This document shows positions 36,293 through 43,479 of a DNA stretch of 64,000 nucleotides, piece by piece. The position numbers and the translations under genes are program-made. Source of the stretch: JAJXZJ01 sp050012855. GTDB lineage: Bacteria; Verrucomicrobiota; Verrucomicrobiia; Limisphaerales; J093. Where the stretch lies: assembly GCA_050012855.1 (NCBI GenBank), contig JBEKGJ010000016.1, positions 16,354 through 80,353 of the forward strand, in the 5' to 3' direction. How positions within the stretch are numbered: position 1 is the first letter of the stretch; each line of letters begins with the position of its first letter. The notes under the pieces were generated by a model. The model did not search any database. It worked only from the letters and a program-made list of their open reading frames with translations, and had not been told where the DNA came from.

Positions 36293-36534
36293 CGGCCTTT
36301 GTGAGGACGGTTTCGCTCAGGTTGTGCTGGCGCGCGGAGCACGACAGCCTGGCCGATAAGTTCGTGTCAATCTCACTTGAACAAAGCTCGCACCGCAGCC
36401 ATGACCGACTCAGGAGCGGGCAACTGGTATGCGCCCAACGACCGAGGTCCGCCACGCCGGAACGATGACGCGGTCCGTGAAAGCGGAACTGAAGAGGCCA
36501 TCCGGGGTTCGCTGCACCGATTTTGTTCGCCGTC
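36293..36534 (-). other. Intergenic space with a TANKIGAANPG-type reading
   Basis: On the minus strand the space reads HETANKIGAANPGWPLQFRFHGPRHRSGVADLGRW. I recall very similar translations starting at many unrelated hypothetical proteins in other genomes, which suggests a mobile non-coding repeat, possibly an integron-type recombination site. GCCCAAC at 36433-36439 fits the RYYYAAC core, but I found no matching GTTRRRY partner at suitable spacing. It sits between the alcohol dehydrogenase start and the receiver gene stop. Confidence 0.3.
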
Positions 36535-37317
36535 TCATGGCGTAGCGCCACTGACCACTGATTTCATGACCATCTGAAATAGGTCCTGCGCATTATTGGT
36601 ACAACCCTGTCCTCCGTGTTCAGCCGTCTCGCACTTGTGCTCCGGCGCGTTCGACGCCGCGTAGAAGAAAAGAGGCGTCTTGTCTCCCTGCTTTCGGAGC
36701 CGATCCAGCAGTACGTAGCCCTCGCGTGGCCCTTCTTTCCGGCCCATATCCGAGATAATCGCGACGAACTTATCGTGTGAAAGGCGCTGGAACGCCTCGT
36801 CGGTAGATAACGCCAGAGTGAAGCGCAAGCCGAAGGCTTCGAACGCCTGGCGCTCGTACGTATTGTTCTCTGGCCTGTCATCTACCCAAAGAAGGTGCCT
36901 GCACCATCCGTCATTGGAGGCGCGGGATGGTGCGGAGATATCTCGCACCACATCAACCATCCGCTCAATGTCGGCTTGGCCTGCGGATGCCTGGCCCTTG
37001 GCAGAAGCAGCCGCCAAGGACGCAACTGCAATTATCTGCATCTTCACATAGTTCTCCTCGTTCTTGAAGTCGCTAGGAGCGAAAAGCTTGTTGCTGTGCT
37101 GGCTCACCAACCAGGCGAAAACACCCAAGACGATTACGGGGAATAGAACCATAAAATAGATCAACGGCAATCGCTCGGTCGCTGTGAACGAAGCGGCGAA
37201 AGCTGTCACCAGGGAAGCGAAGCCATAAACGAGCGCGATGAAGAGCGCGATGATCCCAAGTGGATTTCTCGCCAGACTCTTTGCTGTGTCAAAGAAACTT
37301 TTCGGATTTGCGATCAT
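36535..37317 (-). CDS. Two-helix membrane protein with receiver-like domain
   Basis: A 260-residue protein. The ATG at 37317 follows a perfect -10 box and precedes two transmembrane helices (about 20-43 and 50-72). A linker with a helical segment (90-135) leads to a CheY-like receiver domain at 139-255: acidic pair D146-D147 in HLLWVDDRPENN, probable phospho-acceptor D190 in AIISDMGRKEGP, then TPLFFYAASNAPEH. The conserved lysine of true receivers is not obvious (replaced near GGQGCTNN), so phosphorylation is uncertain. There is no output domain and no adjacent kinase. This WVDDRPENN...ISDMGR type occurs as orphan genes. Local base composition is less GC-rich than the surroundings, which suggests transfer. 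Confidence 0.65.
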   Translation of the reverse strand: MIANPKSFFDTAKSLARNPLGIIALFIALVYGFASLVTAFAASFTATERLPLIYFMVLFPVIVLGVFAWLVSQHSNKLFAPSDFKNEENYVKMQIIAVASLAAASAKGQASAGQADIERMVDVVRDISAPSRASNDGWCRHLLWVDDRPENNTYERQAFEAFGLRFTLALSTDEAFQRLSHDKFVAIISDMGRKEGPREGYVLLDRLRKQGDKTPLFFYAASNAPEHKCETAEHGGQGCTNNAQDLFQMVMKSVVSGATP

Positions 37318-37344
37318 GATGGGTTCCGTGTTGTGTTCGGCCAA

Positions 37345-37357
37345 CAGTATTATACTG
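37345..37357 (-). promoter_or_regulatory. -10 box within a palindrome before the receiver gene
   Basis: CAGTATTATACTG is a 13-base palindrome; on the minus strand it contains a perfect TATAAT (37354-37349) about 32 bases before the ATG at 37317. The upstream -35 candidate is weak (TTGCCC, spacing 15). The palindrome over the -10 could be an operator. Confidence 0.45.
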
Positions 37358-37758
37358 AGACAAATCCACGGGCAAAAGCGGAAGTCGCGCGGGGGCTTGC
37401 ATGAGCTGGAAGGTATCCGGCTCAGCACGGCGCAGCAAGCGTGATCTCAAGGGCGTGATTTCAAGGACTTCGGGGCTTTCGTGGTGCGGCCGGTGTCCAC
37501 GCGCAACGGGCGTGGGCAAGCGGATTCGCGGCCGCCAGCATCGCTGTGGCAGGCGAGGCGCCCGCCACTGCACCCGGGCCGGATGCGCTCCCCAAACAAG
37601 CACGCAGTTCCGGGGAGCACACGCGCCTCGCGTGTCCCCGCCCGGCGCCCCCGCCGGGCGGTTTCCTGATCCCTTGTGGACGGATCTGCTGCTCCGCCCC
37701 GATTGGGACGGCGGAGCACCGCCGCCCCATGCAGATGTCAGCGGGTTGATGCTCATGT
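37358..37758. repeat. Intergenic space with GGGACGGCGG hairpin
   Basis: About 400 bases without a gene. A strong hairpin lies at 37705-37728 (GGGACGGCGG-AGCA-CCGCCGCCCC), preceded by CTCCGCCCCGATT; a near relative with CTCGGCCCCGAAT lies at about 54510-54547. It lies just past the stop of the sialidase-fold gene on the same strand and could end its transcript. Confidence 0.5.
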
Positions 37759-39033
37759 TCATGGCTGGCTCGATTCCGCGGAAAGTTGAACCCCGTCAGC
37801 CCAGGTCAGGTCGCGGAAATGCGACCACCGATGGAAGGTGAGGAAGTTGGCGTCGTGGTAATTGTGCGCGCCGCCTGCTTCGTCGTCAAAGGCGGTGCGA
37901 CAGGCAGCGACGAGGTCGTCCCCATCGAAGAGCCAGTCCACATACTGGAAGCCGTGCATGGCACTGTCCGGGTGCCAGAGCAGGATGGTGCGGACGATCC
38001 AGTCCTTCAGGTTAGGCGAGCAGATCAGGGCGAGGGTGTTGCGGAGGGAGGCCGGCGGGGTGGCCGAGGCGGGTTTGCCCGGAGCAACGCTGGTCACCGA
38101 CCAGTACCGCGCGCTGCGGTCGTCATATCGGATGGTGAATTTCTTCGCGCCGCCGGGAAAGTTGATGAAGCCTGTTTCCGGGCTGAAGGAGGCGCGCTTT
38201 CCGTCCGGAGTGATACTTACCAAAGCCGCCTTTTCCGGACCTGCGGCGGTGTCAACGCGCAGCAGGTCGAGCAACGCGCCTTGCCGCGTTACGACGGCAT
38301 TGCCCTCGAGCCAGCCGCCGAAGGCGCCTTCCAGCCATTTCGGATCACCCGGAAGGAAGTTGCTGCAGGTCCAGTGGCGGGCGTCCAGGAGGTCCGCCCC
38401 CACCGGCACCGAGAGCATGGCCGCGCAATAGGTGATGCCCCAACCGCGCGGCGGGTCGCGTCGCTCGATGGCGCGCCACAAGCGGCCCGCGTGTTCCAGA
38501 ACCGGCACCGGGGCACAGTGGTACTCGCCTTGCTCCCGCAGCAAACCCGTGACGGCGCTGGTCGGCGAGGTCCAGGTTGTTCCGCTGTCCAGGGATCGCC
38601 GGATGATTACGTTGCCGTGGTGGCGGTCCGTGCCCAGCAGGTAGAGCGCCCCGCGATGCGCAAATAAAGTGGACCAGAACTGGCCTTCGATCCTGGCAAC
38701 CTGGGTCCAGGTTTGTCCCCGGTCGGATGAACGAAACACCCGGGTCGCCGCCCGGACGAATTCGGTGCTCTGCGGGCCAAATTCATCATGCGAGGCCACC
38801 AGATGGCCGTCCGGCAAAATGGCCAGGCTGGGCGAACCGATGAACACGCCGGTGGCCTGGGGAATGTGGCTGATAACCACTCCCGGCACTTGCCTGGGCG
38901 TGGTTTGGGGCCGACCTGAGCGGTTTGGCTCTTCGGATGCGCCCCTGGCCGTACCCAGAAGCGCGGGGATGAGAGCCAATGCGAACGAGAGGTGCAGCAG
39001 GGGATGGCTCATGGCAGAGGGGATGACTTTCAT
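37759..39033 (-). CDS. Sialidase-fold (BNR/Asp-box) exo-hydrolase, secreted
   Basis: A 424-residue exported six-bladed propeller protein. The signal peptide is HPLLHLSFALALIPALLGTARG (an ATG seven codons in is an alternative start). Asp-boxes are visible as SSDRGQTWTQ and SLDSGTTWTS. The family is annotated as exo-alpha-sialidase, but verrucomicrobial members are diverse, and the arginine triad of true sialidases cannot be confirmed by eye. It is the most distal gene of the minus-strand carbohydrate locus. Confidence 0.78.
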   Translation of the reverse strand: MKVIPSAMSHPLLHLSFALALIPALLGTARGASEEPNRSGRPQTTPRQVPGVVISHIPQATGVFIGSPSLAILPDGHLVASHDEFGPQSTEFVRAATRVFRSSDRGQTWTQVARIEGQFWSTLFAHRGALYLLGTDRHHGNVIIRRSLDSGTTWTSPTSAVTGLLREQGEYHCAPVPVLEHAGRLWRAIERRDPPRGWGITYCAAMLSVPVGADLLDARHWTCSNFLPGDPKWLEGAFGGWLEGNAVVTRQGALLDLLRVDTAAGPEKAALVSITPDGKRASFSPETGFINFPGGAKKFTIRYDDRSARYWSVTSVAPGKPASATPPASLRNTLALICSPNLKDWIVRTILLWHPDSAMHGFQYVDWLFDGDDLVAACRTAFDDEAGGAHNYHDANFLTFHRWSHFRDLTWADGVQLSAESSQP

Positions 39034-39240
39034 TGCCGGCTGGGCGGTCGGGCACTCTCAAATGCCTAAAGCTTCGCCGCGACGTTTCCAGGGGTATCGC
39101 CGGTTGCCCGCGCCGCAGGTTCCGCGCTTGGCGCTGATGGCGAAGTCAGCAACCGGGCGGTGAGGGCCAGCCGTGGCGTTCGTTTCATACAAACTGCTCC
39201 GTCATTGGCAATGGTTGGAAGAATGCTCGTGGAGTTCGGG

Positions 39241-42201
39241 TCAAAGTTTCTCTGCTTTCACGGTTTTCGTTTCACCGTTGATGCGGACTTTCAGTTCGCG
39301 CGGTTCGGGGGAGGCGAGGCGATAACGGGTGACCCTGCCCTTCCGCCATTCGATGTCCACGGTGATGTTACCGCGGGCGCGCAGGCCTTTCACCGAGCCG
39401 GCCGGCCAGGCCTGCGGCAGCGCGGGGAGAAGTTCGAGCTCGCCGGTGTGGCTTTGCAGCAGCATTTCGGCAATGCCCGCCGTGCCGCCAAAGTTCCCAT
39501 CAATCTGGAACGGCGGGTGGGCGTCGAACAGGTTCGGGTAGGTGCGGTCGGGACGGATGAGGAACGTGAGAATCTTGTAGGTGTGTTCGGCGTCCTGCAG
39601 ACGCGCCCAGAGGCAGAGCCGCCACGCGATGGCCCAGCCGGTGGCGTCGTCACCGCGAAGCTCCAGAGATTTCTTCACCGCGGCCGCCAGTTCCGGCGTG
39701 CCGCGCAGGGAAATCTGCGCGCTCGGGTAGAGGCCGTAAAGGTGCGAGACGTGGCGGTGGTGGCGGTCGCCGGCTTCCATGTCCCAGTCTTCGAGCCATT
39801 CCTGGAGCTGGCCGGCTTTGCCGATTTGATTGGGCGCCAGACGGGCGCGGGTGGCGGTGAGCTGTTGGCGGAAGGCTTCGTCCACGCCAAGAATCTCCGA
39901 GGCCTGGATGCAGTTGCCCAACAGGTCGCGGATGATCTGGTTGTCCATCGTCGGCCCGGCACAGATGCTCGTGCCCTTCGGATGGCCGTTCTCCGGCGAC
40001 GCCGATGGACACGTGACCAGCCACTTGTGCTCCGGTTCCTCGACGAGCGAATCGAGGAAAAACTGCGCCGCGCCTTTCATCGCCGGGTAGAGCCGCTCGA
40101 GGAAATCACGGTCGCCGGTGAAGAGGAAATGTTCCCAGAGATTCTGGCAGAGCCACGCGCCGCCCGTCGGCCAATGGCCCCACGGCCCGTCAATCGGCGA
40201 CGCGGCGCGCCACAGATCGGTGTTGTGATGCGCGACCCAGCCGCCGGCGCCCCAGTGCATCCGGGCGGCGCGCGCGCCGGTTTCGGTGAGGTCGTTCACC
40301 ATCGCCATCAGCGGCGCGACGCACTCGCCGAGATTGCACGTCTCGGCGGGCCAGTAGTTCATCTCGGTGTTGATGTTGATCGTGTACTTGCCGCCCCACG
40401 GCGGGTTCAAGCCCTCGGCCCAGAGGCCCTGCAAGTTCGCCGGCTGTCCACCGGGCCGCGAGCAGGACATGAGCAGGTAGCGCCCGAACTGGAAGTAAAG
40501 CGTCGCCAGGTGCGGGTCGTTGCCGTTGGCGAAATGCTTGATGCGTTCCTCGGTGGGGAGCTTCGCGGCATCGGTGGTGCCGAGGTTCAACTCAACCCGG
40601 CGGAACAGGCGCTGGTGCTCGGCGATGTGGTCCCGGCACAACTGGTCGAAGGATTTCTTGCTCGCGGCGGCCAGGTAATGCTCCGCCATCGCGTCCGGAT
40701 CGCCGCTTACGTCCTTAAAACTCCGGTAACTCGTCGCGGCGGCGATGAGCAGCGTGACCGTGTCGGCGTTTGTGACGGAAAGCCGGTCGGCATCGGCGCT
40801 GGTTTTGCCGCCGGAGGCAATCGCCTTGACGCGCGCCTGGAACCGCAGGGCGCCAGCGATGCCGTCCGCCTGGCCGTTGACGCCGGTCAGCACCAGCGTG
40901 TCCGGCCCGTCGTTCGTGACGGCCGCCTGTTGCGGAGTGCTCAGGCCGGCGGAGAAACCGATCTGCCCCGGCTTGCCCGCGGTGAGGCGCATCACGATCA
41001 CCTGGTCCACCGGGCTGGCGAAAACCTCACGAGTGAACTTCACGCCGCCGGCGGTGTAAGTGACGCGGGTGATGGCGGTGTCGAGGTTGAGGTCGCGGCG
41101 ATAGTCCGCCACGGAATTCACCTCCGGGAAATCCAGCCGCAGATCGCCCACGGTCTGGTACGGCATCTGGCCGCGCGGTTTGGCGATCATCTTTTCGCTC
41201 ACCAGCCGGTCGGCTTCACGATATTTGCCCGCGAACACCAGCCGCCGTGCTTCGGGCAGCGCCGCCAGCGCCTCCGGATTGTTTTGATCATACGGGCCGC
41301 CGCCCCAGAGCGTGTCTTCGTTGAGTTGGAGACGCTCGTGGTTGATGCCGCCGAAAACCATCGCGCCCAGACGGCCGCTGCCGATGGCGAGCGCCTCGAC
41401 CCATTGCTTGGCGGGCCGGCGATACCAGAGGCTGAGCGGCTCTTCGGGCGCCGACGATTCGCCGGTGAACTCACCGTTGAACTCCGCGATCGCCGAACCG
41501 CTGGCGCCGCTGCCAGCCTTGGCGAGGCGCAAGGCGATTTTTCCGGCGACGGATTCGATCTTCGGGCCCGGCTTCTCGGTAAAGACCCATTCGCCGAGCA
41601 CGTCGGGGAGAGAGCCGGGCGCGGTGCCGGCCGCCCGGTGGGAGATTTCATCCGCCGCCAGCGCGCGGCCATAAACCGCGGCGCGAAGGATGCGGCCGTG
41701 GAAACGGTTGCCGCCGTTCGGATCGCAGCCGATGCGCAGCGGCACGGTGCTGAGCGTCATGCGCGGCCAATGGTCGCCTCCGAGGCTCGCAACGTCTTTG
41801 CCGTCAAGATAAACCTTCATGATCCGCTTCGAGGCGCTGTAAACGCCCACGACGTGACTCCATTGGTCACTGCGGAGGTTCGCCTTGAAGCTGCACATGC
41901 CTTTCACGTTGAGGTGGCGGAGGGAGTTGCCGGGATACGAGTCGAGCATGTAGCCGAGTTGCGTGCCGGGCACGGACTTGTCGAGGATACGCCCGCCGCC
42001 TTCGTCCATCGGGTCGGCCTTGATCCAGGCTTCGAGCGTGACCTCATCGGTGAGGTCGAGGGCCTTGTCGGGAGCGGCTTCGTAGATGGGAGACTGGTTG
42101 TCGAGCCGGTAGCCTTCCGCTGTCGGCAGGCCGGGGCAAACCAGCAGCGCCATCATCAACGGCGCGAGTCGGGGGAAGATGTTTTTGGATCGTGTGTTCA
42201 T
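39241..42201 (-). CDS. GH95 alpha-L-fucosidase-type enzyme with LamG domain
   Basis: A 986-residue secreted enzyme. After a signal peptide (PRLAPLMMALLVCPGLPTAEG) comes a LamG-like domain (about 40-220: EVTLEAWIKADPMDEGG, WSHVVGVYSASKRIMKVYLDG). The GH95 catalytic module starts at about 255: PLSLWYRRPAKQWVEALAIGSGRLGAMVFGG, NEDTLWGGGPYD, YQTVGDLRLDF, the active-site asparagines in YTININTEMNYWPAETCNL, and HHNTDLWRAASP. GH95 releases terminal alpha-L-fucose, or L-galactose in some plant enzymes. LamG fusion is uncommon but seen in this phylum. It is part of the locus with GH172, GH28 and GH3. Confidence 0.92.
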   Translation of the reverse strand: MNTRSKNIFPRLAPLMMALLVCPGLPTAEGYRLDNQSPIYEAAPDKALDLTDEVTLEAWIKADPMDEGGGRILDKSVPGTQLGYMLDSYPGNSLRHLNVKGMCSFKANLRSDQWSHVVGVYSASKRIMKVYLDGKDVASLGGDHWPRMTLSTVPLRIGCDPNGGNRFHGRILRAAVYGRALAADEISHRAAGTAPGSLPDVLGEWVFTEKPGPKIESVAGKIALRLAKAGSGASGSAIAEFNGEFTGESSAPEEPLSLWYRRPAKQWVEALAIGSGRLGAMVFGGINHERLQLNEDTLWGGGPYDQNNPEALAALPEARRLVFAGKYREADRLVSEKMIAKPRGQMPYQTVGDLRLDFPEVNSVADYRRDLNLDTAITRVTYTAGGVKFTREVFASPVDQVIVMRLTAGKPGQIGFSAGLSTPQQAAVTNDGPDTLVLTGVNGQADGIAGALRFQARVKAIASGGKTSADADRLSVTNADTVTLLIAAATSYRSFKDVSGDPDAMAEHYLAAASKKSFDQLCRDHIAEHQRLFRRVELNLGTTDAAKLPTEERIKHFANGNDPHLATLYFQFGRYLLMSCSRPGGQPANLQGLWAEGLNPPWGGKYTININTEMNYWPAETCNLGECVAPLMAMVNDLTETGARAARMHWGAGGWVAHHNTDLWRAASPIDGPWGHWPTGGAWLCQNLWEHFLFTGDRDFLERLYPAMKGAAQFFLDSLVEEPEHKWLVTCPSASPENGHPKGTSICAGPTMDNQIIRDLLGNCIQASEILGVDEAFRQQLTATRARLAPNQIGKAGQLQEWLEDWDMEAGDRHHRHVSHLYGLYPSAQISLRGTPELAAAVKKSLELRGDDATGWAIAWRLCLWARLQDAEHTYKILTFLIRPDRTYPNLFDAHPPFQIDGNFGGTAGIAEMLLQSHTGELELLPALPQAWPAGSVKGLRARGNITVDIEWRKGRVTRYRLASPEPRELKVRINGETKTVKAEKL

Positions 42202-42442
42202 GTATGCGGAGGCGGTTTAGCTGTTTCCGCGCAAGATTGCCATTCAGCTTGTGGCTATTTATGCACTTCCTTGGCCAGGGAATCCACCTCGTCGCCGAGG
42301 CGAACTATTGCCGGCGTTCCCGTTCGACCAGCGGAGTTTTGCCACGCGAGGCAGGTCGCCGGAGTTTCCGCTTCGAATCGAAATGACACCAGGATCCCCC
42401 GCTTACCGGTTTCCGCGTCTTCCACCGGTTGGGATCCGCTGT

Positions 42443-43462
42443 TCACCGATCTTTTCCGCCAAGCGCGCGGCTGGGTGCCGAGCGTTCGCCAAAGGGTTGC
42501 AGCGTGAACGGTTGATGCGGCTCCTCTTGGTACCAGAAAACCACGCTGGTGTAGTCATCGGCGTCGCTGGTGGTAGGGGTGCCGTTGTTGTGCTGGTTCT
42601 GGATTTGGACTTGCAGCGACTGTTGGAACCGGACCGGGTTGGCCAGGTACCAGCGATACATCCGGTGGTCGCCCTTTTCCATCTGCAGGTAGCCGCTGGA
42701 GAGATAGGAATACGTGTGTTCGAAACCCCAGCAGGAGCCGTATTCGTCTTCGGTGCCCGGTGTGTGCGTCAGCGGCTTGCCGTCCAGGCGGAAGATCGTG
42801 TCTCCTTCGCCCCACCAGCCGCTGAATTCCGTATGGACTTGCAGAAAATTCCCGACGTAATGGCCGCGCCCGCGCGTTTCCAGGAGTGTATGCAGCCCGT
42901 TCTTGACTGGATTGCTCCGGTGCCACGCGCAGTGCAACCGGCTTTTCTCCTGGGCGAAGGTCGAGCCCTCCTCGTAATCAATGCCGTAGGCAACACTTTG
43001 GGAGTAGTCCCGGTCGCCGTCATTCGCCAAAACAAACCGGGCTCGCCGCGAAAAGGGCATGGGGAGATAACACATGTAACAGCCGTGGTTGATCTGCATG
43101 GGCGCGGATTGATAATCAATGGTTTTGCCGCCCAGGGCGCCGAAGAAGTCAGACAAGGGCGCCTGGATGCTGGGTTCGGTCTCGTCGTCCCAAAACACTC
43201 TCAAGACCAGGCCGGGATACCAATGGACCTGGGTGTCGTCGGTGATATAAAAGTAGGTCACCTTGCCTGGGCCGTTCAGGTCAGCCAACACCGCCTCTTT
43301 GCCTTTGGGCACTTCCAACTGGTGATACTCCACGTGGCTGCGCGAGACGCCATCGGTGATGCGATAGAGGTTCTGAACCGGTTGAGCCTGGCTAAGGAGC
43401 GTGGCGCTGACCAGCGTCCCCGCCAGGGTGCCGGCGAAACAGATGAGTTGATATTTTGTCAT
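42443..43462 (-). CDS. DUF2961 / GH172 family protein, secreted
   Basis: A 339-residue protein of the DUF2961 family, whose characterised members (GH172) are difructose or D-arabinan-type fructo/arabinofuranosidases. The ATG at 43462 starts a signal peptide (KYQLICFAGTLAGTLVSATLLSQA); an upstream TTG would overlap the neighbouring stop. Family marks are GPGKVTYFYITDD, VFWDDETEPSIQAPLSDFFGA, CYLPMPFSRRARFVLANDG and GWWGEGDTIFRLDG with its acidic residues, and EHTYSYLSSGYLQMEKGD. It follows the HEAT-DUF1080 gene closely. The substrate may be a furanoside side chain. Confidence 0.87.
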   Translation of the reverse strand: MTKYQLICFAGTLAGTLVSATLLSQAQPVQNLYRITDGVSRSHVEYHQLEVPKGKEAVLADLNGPGKVTYFYITDDTQVHWYPGLVLRVFWDDETEPSIQAPLSDFFGALGGKTIDYQSAPMQINHGCYMCYLPMPFSRRARFVLANDGDRDYSQSVAYGIDYEEGSTFAQEKSRLHCAWHRSNPVKNGLHTLLETRGRGHYVGNFLQVHTEFSGWWGEGDTIFRLDGKPLTHTPGTEDEYGSCWGFEHTYSYLSSGYLQMEKGDHRMYRWYLANPVRFQQSLQVQIQNQHNNGTPTTSDADDYTSVVFWYQEEPHQPFTLQPFGERSAPSRALGGKDR

Positions 43463-43479
43463 ATTGTACGAGTTCGCGG

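Noticed and set aside
36433..36439. A complete integron attC site at GCCCAAC
   Set aside because: Only one half-core matches; no paired GTTRRRY core in palindromic spacing was found, so it is reported only as a weak repeat observation.
39160..42507. An open frame of more than 1100 codons on the plus strand across the GH95 gene
   Set aside because: It is the antisense shadow of GH95 in GC-rich DNA; its translation is arginine/histidine/valine-rich without any family motif, while the minus strand carries clear catalytic blocks.
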